Both the position numbers and the translations under genes were made by a program. Shown here piece by piece: positions 32,936 to 45,039 of a DNA stretch of 64,000 nt. The stretch is from Paguma larvata. Its lineage: Eukaryota > Chordata > Mammalia > Carnivora > Viverridae. The stretch is taken from contig CM057835.1 of NCBI GenBank assembly GCA_030068075.1, positions 37,251,715 to 37,315,714 on the forward strand, in the 5' to 3' direction. The notes under the pieces were generated by a model. That model did not search any database, had not been told where the DNA came from, and saw only the letters and a list, made by a program, of their open reading frames with translations. Numbering within the stretch: the stretch's first letter is position 1; each line of letters starts with the position of its first letter.

Positions 32936-34565
32936 CACCGCTGTATGCTGTCTGAGGTAGGCCTAACTACTCTGTCAGAAACAGGTTAGCAGAAATCACC
33001 TAGGGACACATATTGGTTACAATGCTGATAAAAGAAAAACAGAAGTTATGCCAGTAATAGATTCTGGATATAACTCACAGAAAAAAAAAATCCAAGAAGG
33101 AAAGCTATTATTATTAATTAAAATAAAGCAAGGCCTAATGAGATAACAAATCATGGCACGGAAGAACTCAATGCAAAGTCAATGACATGATATGTTAGAG
33201 CTTATTGTTTGTTTTTTTCTTCACAAGTGGAAGGCCACATCATGGAAAACAGGACTTACAGAATGGTAGAGTGATGAGCTTGGCCGACCTCCCTCCCCAC
33301 TAAAGGAGACCATTTAGACTACATATAATTATTAAAGAAAACAGTCATTTAAAGTCTCTGGAAATTATCGTAGAGACATCCAGCAAATGGAAAAATAGTC
33401 AAGAAAATATACTAAATCACAGTTAATAACAGTAAGAGTGTGGCATTTAAACCTCTGTCCCCATCTTAATGGAAACTCTCTTCTCTGGGTGTTCTACTAT
33501 GGGAAAATGAAGTCAAGTGTTAAAAGCCAACAATACATAGAAAATCTTGAAAGTAGTAGGAGAAAAATAACATCATGTTTAAGGAAACTCTTAACTCTTA
33601 AGTTTTCCTTACTGTCCTCATCAGAAACAATAAAGGTCAAAAGGAAGTCAAATGATGTTCGAAACACTGGAAGTAAGAACTACATCTATCAGCCAAAAAA
33701 CTTACATCTATAATAGCAATTTTTAAAAAGTGAAGGGTACTGAATTTTTTTTTCTTAAACCAGAAAATAACACGTTAGAACACTATTAATGAAAAATATC
33801 GTAACTAAACTGAATTTTATTGGTAATGGTTCAGACAAAATAGGGAAAAAAATAAAGAAAATCTATCAAGCATTCAGGTGTTTAACACAACTACTATGGC
33901 TATTGGCAGGTATCTCAATATTTGAATTTTGTAATTTTCAGTTCAATGTTTGGAATTATATAATTATCTTTAAGCATTGGGGTGTCTGGGCATAAATAAA
34001 ATCTTTTCCTTTTAATTAGAGATAGAAAGACTAGTTGGTACATCTAATAGGACACAATACTTTTTGTAAGACTATATGTCACTAATATCTGCTTAAAATA
34101 TGCATATGGGAATTCCAAAGGTTATACCAGTTAGGTTCCTTCAATAAAAAAGACAGTATCTATCTTTTAGAATCTAAAAGATAGTATCTTCTTATTTTGA
34201 TGATTCAGAATTTAAATGTATCTTTTAACCGTTGAGCAAAGGACACATGTTTGGGCTGGTATTTACAGGTTTTCTAAATCGGCATCCAATCGCTAAATTT
34301 CTAAAATTTTTCATACTTAAAGTATTTATTATAGGACACTTTTAGGTGGAATTTTTTAAGTTATCAATTTTCCTCACAATTCCTCTCTGAATCTCAAAAG
34401 AAAGACTGTCATTGGTGATCCCAAATACTGTCACAGACCGGTAGAAGTTGAAAATCTTTTTGTTGATCCATAATGATATGGAAGAAGTAAGGGCACTTTA
34501 GGAAATTTCACCAATAACTGACTTAATTCAATTACTAATTCCAAATTATACTTTTAAAATAAACT
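32936..34565. other. Unassigned sequence
   Basis: No gene or repeat recognised. An open frame of 91 codons at 33438-33713 has no family resemblance and random-looking composition. Confidence 0.5.
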
Positions 34566-34570
34566 TATTT

Positions 34571-34788
34571 GGGGCTCCTGGGTGGCTCAGTCGGTTAGGC
34601 ATCCTGACCCTTGATTTCAGCTTAGGTCATGATTTCAGGATTCGTGAGTTGGAGCCCCACATAGGGCTCTGCACTGACAGTGCTTGGGATTCTGTCTCCC
34701 CCTTTCTCTCTGCCCCCCCCCACCAATGCACACATGCACTCTCTCTCTCTCTCTCTCTCTCTGTCTCAAGATAAATAAATAAACTTTA
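34571..34788 (+). mobile_element. Can-SINE, first of a tandem pair
   Basis: GGGGCTCCTGGGTGGCTCAG head, GAGTTGGAGCCCC B box, a long CT run at 34739-34762 and a GATAAATAAATAAAC tail. Confidence 0.93.
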
Positions 34789-34995
34789 TGAGGCATCTGC
34801 GTGGCTCAGTTGGTGAAGTGTCCAACTCTTGAGTTAGGTTCAGGTCATGATATCTCATTTTGTGAGTTTGAGCCAGCAGCAGGCTCTACACTGACAGCAG
34901 GGAGTCTGCTTGGGATTCTCTGTCCCCTCTTTCTCTACGCCTCCCCGACTCATGCTCTCCCTCTCTCTCAAAAATAAAGAAACTCTAATAAATAA
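34789..34995 (+). mobile_element. Can-SINE, second of a tandem pair
   Basis: Begins GAGGCATCTGCGTGGCTCAG directly after the tail of the previous SINE, with GTGAGTTTGAGCCAGCAGCA and an AATAAATAAATAAAC tail. Same orientation. The first SINE's A tail probably served as target. Confidence 0.9.
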
Positions 34996-35886
34996 ATAAA
35001 CATACTTAAAAAATAAATTCCTTTTATAAAATTACAGTAATAATCTACGGTCCCTTTTATCTTTTAAATATTTTCTGGCATAACAAAATACAAAAATTTG
35101 AGAATCATTGGTTTTTACAATTACAAACTACAAAGAAAAAGACAGAATAACAATGGCTTTTGCATTTAATTAATCAGAAAGGAGACATATACCAAAAGAT
35201 AAATCTCGCCTACCTTATTGGCAATTACCTTTTGCTCCTACAACTAATACCATAGGAAAGGTATGCATAATAACCATCTTTAACAATATCCAAGGGTATA
35301 CTTCTGTAAAAAGTTTATTTAAACTTTTACTGTGATGGGACAAAAGGACACCTAACATGCAGCCCTGAACAACTTGTCCCAGTTTGTGAGAAAGAAAAAA
35401 CAAACAACAGTCACATGAAAGGTATAACAACGCTGTCATTGTTGTCCACCATGTGGACACCCACTGGAGCTGAAAAATTCTTAAAGTACAGTTGGCAGTG
35501 GAAATATGACATCTCATTATGGGATTTATTTTTTGTTTTTTCGTAATATTAGTAGTGGAAAAATGAAAAAAGCCTTATTTGGTCGTGTTAAAATCTCTGC
35601 TCTCTGTTCTCTCCTTGCCACCGCCACCATTCCCCAACCTGGTCTGGATCTTTGTTGATATCACCAAAAAACTACACAATTAGAGAAGACTATCTACCTG
35701 ATCTATAATTAGGGGAGTACGACATTCTCCGTGACAAAAACTTTGTGGAGAGCACTGATCTTTTCTCTGTTCCTTCTGGGGATTCTGGCATTATCCATAC
35801 ATTTCTATCACTCTCCGCATGGTTGCATGGCCTCTGCTTACTGATTCTTGCTGCTTACAAATTTACAGTATCTGGACACTGCTTTC
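34996..35886. other. Unassigned sequence
   Basis: No gene or repeat recognised. A 100-codon antisense frame at 35215-35517 has no recognised relative. Confidence 0.5.
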
Positions 35887-35900
35887 CCAGGGTGTATTTT

Positions 35901-36095
35901 TTTTTAACGTTTATTTATTTTTGAGACATAGAGACAGAGCGTGAGCAGGAGAAGGGCAGAGAGAGAGGGAGACACAGAATCCGAAGCAGGCTCCAGGCTC
36001 ACAGAGCCCGACACGGGGCTCGAACTCACAGACCGCGAGATCATGACCTTAGCCAAAGTCGGCCGCTCAACCAACTGAGCCACCCAGGCGCCCCT
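35901..36095 (-). mobile_element. Can-SINE, felid type, antisense (first of pair)
   Basis: AACGTTTATTTATTTTTGAG tail side, ATCCGAAGCAGGCTCCAGGC, CGGGGCTCGAACTCACAGAC and GAGCCACCCAGGCGCCCC. It lacks about 13 bases that its neighbour keeps between GGCTC and CACAGAGCC. Confidence 0.96.
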
Positions 36096-36109
36096 CCAGG
36101 GTGTATTTT

Positions 36110-36318
36110 TTTTTAATGTTTATTTATTTTTGAGAGACATAGAGACAGAGTATGAGCAGGGGAAGGTCAGAGAGAGAGGGAGATACAGAATCTGAAGCAG
36201 GCTCCAGGCTCCGAGCCGTCAGCACAGAGCCTGACGCGGGGCTCGAACTCACAGACTGTGAGATCATGACCTGAGCTGAAGTCGGCCGCTTAACCGACTG
36301 AGCCACCCAGGTGCCCCT
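36110..36318 (-). mobile_element. Can-SINE, felid type, antisense (second of pair)
   Basis: Same structure as its neighbour but with the full GGCTCCGAGCCGTCAGCACA block and GAGCCACCCAGGTGCCCC head complement. The two copies differ in sequence and so are not a simple recent duplication. Confidence 0.96.
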
Positions 36319-36574
36319 CCAGGGTGTATTTTAATATCTATTTCATCATCAGACTTTTAAGATAGAATTCCGTGTATTATGGTTGATTTTTAATTACCCT
36401 AACTCTTGGTGGGCAGATTTCTTGTACTGGCCATGTAATAAACCATTATAGAATCTATAGATTGATTAGTCTTTCCTGAGTAAGGTAATCACTCTATTTC
36501 ATCTGCAATGGCCAGGGAAGGATGGTCTTGCAGAATGCATTATGGCAATTCATAAGACTCACTGAAACAGTGAG

Positions 36575-36840
36575 TGTATGCCCCACGTTCTCATGCCTTC
36601 AGGCTTTTGTTCAAGTACTTGGATCTGACTGCTTATGTTTTTTTCCGATCCCTCAAGTGTCAATTTTTTCTTTCTTCAAGGACCACCTCATATTTTATTC
36701 CTCAATGAAATTTTCCATCCACCAAGCAACCAGGAGGACCTATTTCTCTCTCAGTCATCCCAGCTCTTTACTTATGTCAAGTTTTCTTAGGACCCATGTT
36801 ACTTTCTTTCTTGGGTCATTTGAAAGAACTATTTATTGGG
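36575..36840 (+). repeat. L2 LINE fragment
   Basis: TCATGCCTTCAGGCTTTTGTT, CCTCAAGTGTCAATTTTTTC and GGACCACCTCATATTTTATT resemble the L2 region before its 3' end (CTCAAGTGTCACCTCCTC...CCTTCCCTGACCACCC). Confidence 0.55.
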
Positions 36841-38809
36841 CGTAGTGCATAGCAGTACTTCTTTTCTACCCGAGTTTTGTACAAAATGACAAATAAGAAT
36901 CCAGCAGATGGGATTCACATATTTATAAAGCCAAAATGCACTTTCTAGTACTTCTTACCCACCTTGTCACCAGCAGCACTGCCCCTGTCACATTTCTGGT
37001 GTAGAGGAAGACTTTGTTCTGTCTTTCTGGAGGCAGCTAACTTCCAAGGGAAAGGGGAGGAAGTGGGCTTTTCTCTCTCACACTCACTGTCAGGTAACTT
37101 ATTCCAGTTTTGTGGGAAAGGCTAGACAAAGAGGCAAGAGACAAGGAGTATTTAGTGATGATCCCACCTCATGAAACCCACATGAAGTATATTTAAATAT
37201 ATACCTAATGCTGCTTAGATTTTTGGTTCTTTAACCCCTTGGGCTTCATCATTAAGCTTCTGGTCACCCAGAAATGTTTGGAAAACTGTTAGCAGCCTAC
37301 TGGGGAGTCCTACACCTACCTTCCTAAGATTGCTTCCTGTATATCACACCTTCATGGACTCTTTGGGAATGCTGTTGGGTGAATTTTTTTTGTCAGAAGA
37401 CTCAGAAATAGACCGAAACAGTTTGTTACTTTAAAAGATTCCAAGGCCACTCTGTAAACAAAACTGAAACCTCACTCTCTGTTCTATCCCCATCCCAAAT
37501 TATGCCCAGCTGTATTCTTCTGAAGAGTCAGAACTCAATCAGTTGCTACTTCTGGAGCTGAGTTTCCAGGTCACACACACCTAGCACAATACTGGCTCTC
37601 ACTCATGACATTTAGAATGAAACACACATTGCCAGTGCCTAATGAGGTAGTCTCAGGCAAATATATGTTGTCAGAACCCATTACTTTATATTGGCGAAGT
37701 AGAGATACAGTGATACCTGAGGGAGGGAGGGTGTGTGGACAGAGAAAACCCTGAATTCTGCTTCTACATAATCCTACTTGGTCTAGGCCAGCTGTCTGGA
37801 GTTCATGAACTGTAAAGAAACAATTGGAAGAAGTCTCCTTGTGTAAGAGATTCACTGTATCTGGGGAGTGGCAGTTGACCTATGCATAGTGTCTTCTCTA
37901 GTCAGGTAAGTGGCATTTAAGACATGGTAACTTATTTCAATATAAAAAATTTTTTTTTTTGCAATTCTGGCTGCCCTGGGCAGGGGTGTATTTTGAGGAG
38001 TATTTTTATGTATCACCTTCAGGACCCTTCAATTTCCGTTTCTCCTTGGAGCCGCAGGGATGTGTGCTAAGAGGACTTCTCCAGACTCTCGCAAGGGGTA
38101 TTTTTAGTCCTGCGCCTCTGTCATGTGCTTCTAAAATTTTATGAATGTTTCAGGCCTCGCCTGAAATAGCAAGAGCAGCTAGGCATCTATTTATTATCGA
38201 GTGAGAGATGATAGTGGCATGGATCCCGTTGGCAGTGGTGGAGGTGAGCGAGATGACCAGAATGTAGACGTATTTTGAAGAAGAGCAGCCCGATTGGTTT
38301 GACGATTGGTTGCCAGTGTGGTGTGGAAAGAAAGGGAATAGTTACAAACACTCTGATGCTTTTGACCTCAGCTCTGGAAGAGAGGAGTGGGTACCTACTG
38401 GGAGCACCTAACAACCCCCTGCCCCATCCCCTCCCCCCAATGAAGGTTATCGGTCTTTCAAGCTCTGTCCTGTTGATCTCACCCTTCAGATCCATCACTT
38501 GGTATATCTGTTCCTATGTTTAAGGGTTATTTCCCAATTACTTACCCGGGGGATTCTCTATTTTGATCTCAGCCAGCACGCTTCTTACAGATATTGGCTC
38601 CCATATGGCAGAGGAAGTCTTAACTATTTTTCTACTATGGATCCTTTTGTGCAAGTCTGGTGTAGGCTAGGGGGTCTCATCTCAGAATAATGCTTTTTAA
38701 ATGCATAAAATGAAGTACATGGGCTTTTTAAAAAACCCAATAATATTAAAAAAAAGTCATCAAGAAATGTTTAAAATTTATGTCCATAGTTATAATTATG
38801 TGTGTGTGT
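36841..38809. other. Unassigned sequence
   Basis: No gene or repeat recognised. Open frames near 37571-37855 and 38187-38523 show no protein-family features. Confidence 0.45.
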
Positions 38810-39008
38810 TTTAAGTTTATTTATTTATTTTGAGAGAGACAGAGACAGAGCATTAGTAGGGGAGTTGGGGGGGGAGAGAGAATCCCAGGCAGGCTCTGCT
38901 GCCTGCTCAGAGCCTGACTTGGGGCTCAAACTCATGAAACCATGAGATCATGACCTGAGCCCAAACTAAGAGTCAGAGGCTTAACTGACTGAGCCACCCA
39001 CGTGCCCC
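38810..39008 (-). mobile_element. Can-SINE, antisense
   Basis: TTTATTTATTTATTTTGAGA tail side, CCATGAGATCATGACCTGAG and head complement CTGAGCCACCCACGTGCCCC. Confidence 0.93.
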
Positions 39009-39404
39009 TATAGATACGTTTTTTGATTAATGCATTAACTAAAAAGTTATACGTTGAGTCCAATAACTACTTTAATTTTAAAGTAATAATAAACATAAAT
39101 GATATTTTAAGATCTTAGCAACAGGAATGTGTGATAAGTAAATACATGTTTTTTATATTGATAACAAAGTCGTAGACACTGTACCTAGTACTCTGTGTGG
39201 CTTCTTGCCTACCAGTCCCCATTGAAGGAAATGCTAAATTTTGGTTCTGCAACTGAAATTATTAGTGAAAACGCAATGTGCTTTTGTTACGCGAAAGTTC
39301 ATGGAATTCCTTCGAGAATAAAAGAGCTGACCGAACACATGCTCTACAGTGGAACGTGTTTGAACTTCACAGTGAAGTGAATTTAGGAAGGAGGGGGAGC
39401 CCAG
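39009..39404. other. Unassigned sequence
   Basis: No gene or repeat recognised. Confidence 0.5.
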
Positions 39405-39630
39405 ATTATATATAAGGTGCTATGCTTGATTTTTTAATGTACATCATCCCATTTAACTGTCAACACAATGTTGCACATTAGTTTTTATTTCCATTCTTTA
39501 GATAGGGAATTTGAGTCTTCGAGACACAGAGTGATTTGCCCAAGTTCCCATAACTAAGAGTTTCTGACTTGGGATATTAGAGATCCAGGCCTGCCCCCAC
39601 TCCAGAGTTTCATTTCAGAGTCACTATGAC
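39405..39630 (-). repeat. MIR SINE, antisense
   Basis: TTAGATAGGGAATTTGAGTC, GTGATTTGCCCAAGTTCCCA and ATCCAGGCCTGCCCCCACTCC follow the antisense MIR order (ATGAGGAAACTGAGG, CTTGCCCAAGGTCACA, CCCAGGCAGTCTGGCTCC). Confidence 0.78.
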
Positions 39631-39639
39631 CTCCGGGCA

Positions 39640-41358
39640 TTTGGGTAGAAATTTTATCACCTCCAGATGCCTGTAAACTCCTTCATTTCAGGGTTCAAGT
39701 TGAAGTAGGCTCAGCATCCCCAGCTGGCTTTCCGATGTTTCACATGTTGCTTTAAGCCTATTTTATTTTGATTTGTAACCATGAAGATAACTGACTGTCT
39801 TTAGAATACAAAAGAAATGTTAAAATATTTTTCACCTCTGCCTCTCTACTCACGATTTGTATGGAAAAGCAACAGAGGAGTTAATGGGGGTCATCCCCGG
39901 AGTATCTGATCTCTGGCAAGATCCTGGATAAACTTATCCAGTATTAGCTGCTGACTAAAGACTGTGAATGAAAAGCCTTCTCGGAGGGCTTTGCCTTTGC
40001 AGTGTATGTATTCTTAGTTATGAATTATATACAGAAGCTATACAGGGAACAGCATCCAAATCTCCAAATTAATGATAATCACACCAAAAATAAACAGACT
40101 AATTAACATTAACTATAATGAAAACACAACTGCCGTTCAATAGTCCTGATTATATAGTTTACTTAGTAAAACACAGGCTTAGAAATTTCTTCAACTGGGA
40201 GAAGTCATGGTTGCTAACACGAAATCTTCCTTTTTTTCTCTTCGAGACCTCTAGCATATTAATTGCCCCATCAGCCCATTTATTGATTTGAATGCCTTGC
40301 AGTTTGCTAAAAATGAAATTCTCTCCCCTTGCTTTAGGATTCCTTGAAATTTAATACCCATCATGATTTGGGGATAGAGAGGTTCCACTGGCCAGTTTTA
40401 ATTAAAAAATACAATACAGTGAAAAATAAAACTCTAGTTTCACCAAATTACTTTTTGTTCAGTGGGGAAAAAAAATCCAGATAAATCGGACTTTCTCGCA
40501 TTTATTTTACAAATGAGGAAATACAAGCCAAGCAGAATAAATCTCTTTTTGCTGAAATGGCAATTTGTTTGTGCTGGAAGTTTTATTTCTTATTGATTAG
40601 GTAGTATATATAAAGAGGCTCATTACTCTTGAGTATTCCGATTTGGAGAATGTTAACAGGAGACAATTTCAGGGAGATTTTGAGAAATTCCAGGAGCCCA
40701 CCTCTAAAAGATATGTGTATTCTCTTTGGTTATTTGTTTTTGCCGCATTCTTCAAAAAAAGAAAGTAAACAAATACCAAAGTTTTCAATTTATTTTTGAA
40801 AATCCAATTCAGCACTAGAAAAAATATTGAAAATACATTTTGTTCTAATAATTTAAATTCCTCAAGCTTAATGCTTGGGTTTGGTCCCAAAAAGCATAGC
40901 ATGTTAGATTATTGAAAAGAGTCCAGAATCTTAAAGACTTGAAAACAGTAAGATTTTCAGGTACAAGCTGGTGTGAGCAGCAGTCTCTAGACTCTAAAGT
41001 AATATTTACACATACAGTGTGGGAATTATTCCTGAACTATTCCTAATGTGACATTTGAGGAACATCTTTCTATTTTTTGCTATTTGGCAGAGTACGTGAC
41101 AGAGACCAAAAAATATGAGTCATTCTTATTTTTATTGTGCTGCCGTGTGACTCAGTGGCCTGACGCAAAGCTATCTTTGGCACCATTTGAAGAGTTCTGA
41201 CTTTACTCAGTGGTCTGATGGGACGTTCCCAAAGCCAAATTAACTAGTCCCACTGTATAGTTTGCTTTCCGGTAGAATCCCTTTGTGTTACTGTATGAAG
41301 TAGGCACAGCCAGCTATGGGGTTTAGGGCTTACCAGGGAAGTGACGTCAGCCTTTTTT
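39640..41358. other. Repeat-poor, TAAT-rich noncoding stretch
   Basis: About 1.7 kb with no recognisable transposon, longer than most such gaps here. It holds many homeodomain-type TAAT/ATTA cores, clustered at about 40070-40140 and 40250-40320 (e.g. AAATTAATGATAATCACACC and CATATTAATTGCCCCATC). Whether it is conserved or regulatory cannot be seen from one sequence. Confidence 0.35.
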
Positions 41359-41378
41359 ATTTAGAAACCTGATACTGT

Positions 41379-41576
41379 GCGGAGTTCCTGGGTGTCTTAG
41401 CTGGCTGAGCATCCGACTCCTGATTTCAGCTCAGGGCCTGATCCCAGGGTTGTGGGATTCAACCCTGCATTGAGTTCCATGCTGGGTTTGAAACCTGCTT
41501 AAGATTCTTTCTCTCTTTCTGCCTCTCTTCCCACACGTATGCTCTCTCTCTCTAAAATAAAGACATAAAAAAAAAG
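41379..41576 (+). mobile_element. Can-SINE, older type
   Basis: TTCCTGGGTGTCTTAGCTGG head, GATCCCAGGGTTGTGGGATT and a CTCTAAAATAAAGAC tail. Perfect 19-bp duplication TTTAGAAACCTGATACTGT at 41360-41378 and 41577-41595. Confidence 0.95.
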
Positions 41577-41619
41577 TTTAGAAACCTGATACTGTCAATT
41601 TATCCAAGCATCATCATGC

Positions 41620-41830
41620 TAGAATATGACTTAGAGGCTAGAACCGTCTAACTGGGTAAGGATTCTAGCTTAGGCAGATAATAATTTCTTAGATAAGTGT
41701 GCTTAAGCTCTTTGAGTTTCATTTTCTAAGTGTAGCATGGGGAGAGTAAGGTGAGCACTATGGATGAGAAAAAGCAATAATGGGCAAAAAACATTTGAGT
41801 GAAGGCCCACCACATGGAAGGTGCTGGGTA
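41620..41830 (+). repeat. Possible MIR SINE
   Basis: AGTTTCATTTTCTAAGTGTAG and the later GGTGAGCACTATGGATGAG-like end weakly resemble MIR. Strongly diverged. Confidence 0.35.
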
Positions 41831-41910
41831 AAGAAAGGCAGTGTGGTAGAATGACACAATGTAAAGAGACTTTTTATTATTAAAAAAATGAAGTAGACTT
41901 TGTATTATTA

Positions 41911-42127
41911 AAAACAATTTTTAATATTTATTTATTTTTGAGAGAGAGACAGAGACAGAGTGCAAATGGGGGAGGGGCAGAAAGAAGGAGAGACACAGAA
42001 TCAAAGCAGGCTCCAGGCTCTGAGCTCTCAGCACAGAGCTCAGTGTGGAACTGGAACTCACGAACCATGAGATCGTGACCTGAGCCAAAATTGGCTGCTT
42101 AACCAACTGAGCTGCCCAGGCTCCCCT
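41911..42127 (-). mobile_element. Can-SINE, felid type, antisense
   Basis: TTTAATATTTATTTATTTTTG tail side, GGCTCTGAGCTCTCAGCACA and GAGCTGCCCAGGCTCCCC. Imperfect duplication beginning TGAAGTAGACTT (41889) and TGAAGTAGGCTT (42128). Confidence 0.93.
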
Positions 42128-42147
42128 TGAAGTAGGCTTCTATTTTA

Positions 42148-42928
42148 GAAAGATAAGTCTGATAAAGTAGAGGGTAGGCTGGGGGTAGAGGGTAAATCCT
42201 AGAAGCAGAAAGGATTTTCTGGAAGACTCTGGAAGTCTAGGACAGTGACATCACACCAAAGGCTGATTTATAAAGCGAAATGCTATTTGCTTAGTTGGAA
42301 TAAGCTAAGCATAATATTTAGGTTCACTGCACGTAATATTGATCGTCTCAACCTTTTCTAAAAATCATTCACACAAATGATATGGAGATACAATATAGTG
42401 TTAGCGATCCTCCAACATAGGTTCTACCTACAATTGCAGGGTCATTCTGTCTCTCTGTGAAAAGAAATAAGGATTATGTTTTACTCAACAGTTAAATACA
42501 TTATGCATTTCTTAGGAGTCTAAAGGACACCCAGGTATTACTGTCATGGACACTTTATATATGCGTAACTTAGCAAATGAGGCATCAAAAAGAAGTGGAG
42601 ACGTACAGGTCCCCTGGAACTGGGTAACTGACATTCATTTTATATCAGTTTTGTTTCCCAGGCGAGTCTGTTTCAAGGGCACACTCTTCCAGCTAGGGAC
42701 CCAGATTGGCAAATCCGTTTCTTCCTCCTCTCAGAGTCAACCGGATCAATTATGGTGTCCTGCTGACAATAACACATGTGTCCTTTGACCCATGTAAAAT
42801 CATGAGGCAAGTGTTTTTTCTGTAGGTAATGGACCAGGTTGTCTAGATAATCACCTAGCCCTTTAGCATGGAACTCACCAGTACCTTTCTCATATTTGGT
42901 CCTGGTTAGAAGCACACTCTACCCATGG
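42148..42928. other. Unassigned sequence
   Basis: No gene or repeat recognised. Confidence 0.5.
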
Positions 42929-43080
42929 GCACTGTTTCTCATATGTGGTCCACTTGTTCCAGAATCATTGAGCTGCCTGTTGAAAATACTGACGCTGTGA
43001 TTCAATTCAGACCTTTAGAATCTCTTGGGATGGGTCCTAGGAATCTGTATAACATCCACCGTGGATAGCAGTGGTGATGG
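42929..43080 (+). mobile_element. MER20-like hAT-Charlie fragment
   Basis: CACTGTTTCTCATATGTGGTCC resembles the CAGTGGTTCTCAAAGTGTGG hAT terminus. Later GAATCATTGAGCTGCCTGTTG, TCTCTTGGGATGGGTCCTAG and AATCTGTATAACATCC follow the MER20 order. The far terminus is not identifiable. Confidence 0.55.
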
Positions 43081-43590
43081 GAAGGCTCATAGGCTCCTTC
43101 ATTCCTTCTACTGCCAAGAGGAGCTGTGAACCTCCCTGGGAGCCCACGGTGTGCTGGGCATGGGGGTTTTCGTGGGGCTAGCATGGTGCCCTTGCCGCCT
43201 AGGCTTGGCTGCCTCTCTAAACATCCATCTCCCAAGTGGCACATACAGTAAATGGGCTCACATGTCCCTCCCCACCTATCAAGCAGAAGAATCAGAAACC
43301 ACAACTGGGTCTAAGAAACAGGAAGAACTGAAATCCCTACGTTTACAACCAGCCTAATCTGTCCACAGGGGTAGGAATTAGGGAATAGGGTTCAACTTCA
43401 GTGAGTCAAAATGAGCATTTGTTAGAAAAGCAGTTTTCAAACTGTTCGTCTCTGTACCTCTTACACTCTTAAAAACAGTGGAGGATCCCAAAATTCTTTT
43501 ATGTTCAAGCTATCAATGTTTGCTGTGTTAGCCATTAAAACTGAGGATACTCGAAAATATTAACTAATTCATCAGTAATAACAAACTCAT

Positions 43591-43795
43591 GGGGTGCCTA
43601 GGTGGCTCAGTCGGTTAAGCATCCAACTCTCAATTTCGGCTCAGGTCATGGTCACATGGTTCATGAGTTCCAACCCCTCATTGGGCTCTGTGCTGTCAGT
43701 GCAGAACCTGCTTGCGATTCTGTCTCTCCCTCTCTCTGCCTCTCCCCCATTCGATCTCTATCTCCCCCTCAAAGTAAATAAATAAACATTAAAAA
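43591..43795 (+). mobile_element. Can-SINE inside the hAT element
   Basis: GGGGTGCCTAGGTGGCTCAG head, B box GAGTTCCAACCCC and an AATAAATAAACATT tail. Duplication AATAACAAACTCAT at 43577-43590 and 43796-43809. Confidence 0.96.
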
Positions 43796-43890
43796 AATAA
43801 CAAACTCATTAGAAGTTAACATAATTAGCATATCTTTATTTGAATAAACTATAATTTTTTCAAAATCAGTGAGAAGAGAGGTATTATTTA

Positions 43891-44111
43891 AAAAATTGTT
43901 TTTAATGTTTATTTTTGAGAGAGAGACACAGAGTGCAAGGGGGGAGGGGCAGAGAGAGAGAGAGAGCGAGAGGGAGACACAGAATCTGAACCAGGCTCCA
44001 GGCTCCAAGCTGTCGGCACAAATCCCGATGCGGGGCTTGAACTCACAAACTGTGAGATCATGACCTGAGCTGAGGCTGGATGCTTAACCGACTGAGCCAC
44101 CCAGGTGTCCC
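43891..44111 (-). mobile_element. Can-SINE inside the hAT element, antisense
   Basis: TTTTTAATGTTTATTTTTGAG tail side, GCGGGGCTTGAACTCACAAA and GAGCCACCCAGGTGTCCC. The flanks AGAGAGGTATTATTTA and AGAGAGATATTGTTTTA form an imperfect duplication. Confidence 0.94.
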
Positions 44112-44557
44112 AAAGAGAGATATTGTTTTATACTTGTACAAATATTGTTAATGTCTGCCTTAATGTAAGACAGTTCTTATATCTGCTTTTGCAATTGGTT
44201 GCGATATGTTGTTTTGTTTGAGGTATACAAAGAAAATGTGGCCCCATATAGACATAGAGGTAGTTCAAACAGGGAGAAATACCTTAATAGCCTTTTCAGA
44301 TAATTGTGGATATTCCTGTTTGATGCGATACCAAAAGTTAGCAAGTGGTAGTTTTCAAAGCTTGGTTGTAATATGTTATGCCAATGAACTCTTTCTTCTC
44401 TGCTACATGAAAACCCATGAAAACTTTGGATGGATGTTTTACCCATGTAGGATGTTATACCTTTACCCATTGATAATTTGAAAATACCAGTTCACCTCAG
44501 TCCACAGATCTTCTTAATACGGACATGTTTCATTTTGCAATGTGGAAAACATTGCCA

Positions 44558-45033
44558 TGTGAGCTTCTTAGGGCTGCTTCAACAACATACAACTACCTAG
44601 GTGAGGTGAAACAACAGAAATGTACTGCCTAACGGGTCTGGAGGCTAGAAGTCAGAAACCAAGGTGTGGGTAGGGCCAAACTCTCTCTGAAACCTGTAGG
44701 GGAATCCCTTCTTGCCTCTTTCTACCTCTGGAGGTTTGCCAATAATCTTTGGTGTTCCTTGCCTCGTAGGTACATCGCTGGAGTCCTCTGTCTTCACATG
44801 GTGCCCTCCAAGTGTGTCTTCACATTGTCTTCTTTTGTGCATGTCTGTCTCCATGTACAAATGTACCCCTTTTTAAGGACAACTGTCATATTGGATTTGA
44901 ACTGACACTAATGACCTCTTTTTAACTCAATTATATTCGTAAAGACCCTATTACCAATTAAGGCCACAATCTGTGGTCCTGGATGTTAGGACTTGAACAT
45001 TTTTTTTTTTTGAGGGACACAATTCAAGCTGCA
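44558..45033 (+). mobile_element. MLT1-type LTR inside the hAT element
   Basis: TGTGAGCTTCTTAGGGCTGC start (MLT1: TGTnTTAGTTTCCTAGGGCTGC), then AAACAACAGAAATG, TCTGGAGGCTAGAAGTC, TTAAGGACAACTGTCATATTGG, ACTAATGACCTC and GAGGGACACAATTCAAGCTGCA at the end. It is nearly complete and noncoding. Two short open frames across it are incidental. Confidence 0.82.
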
Positions 45034-45039
45034 GCTCTT

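Larger units (their letters stand above)
35887..36332. repeat. Three copies of one target site around two SINEs
   Basis: CCAGGGTGTATTTT occurs at 35887-35900, 36096-36109 and 36319-36332, with one antisense Can-SINE in each gap. See the separate finding. Confidence 0.93.

Noticed and set aside
35215..35517. 100-codon antisense frame with hydrophobic stretches as a small membrane protein
   Set aside because: No family resemblance, no supporting context, and composition like other chance frames in AT-rich DNA.
44206..44905. Open frames of 72-97 codons on both strands
   Set aside because: They fall in the hAT noncoding region and the MLT1 LTR.
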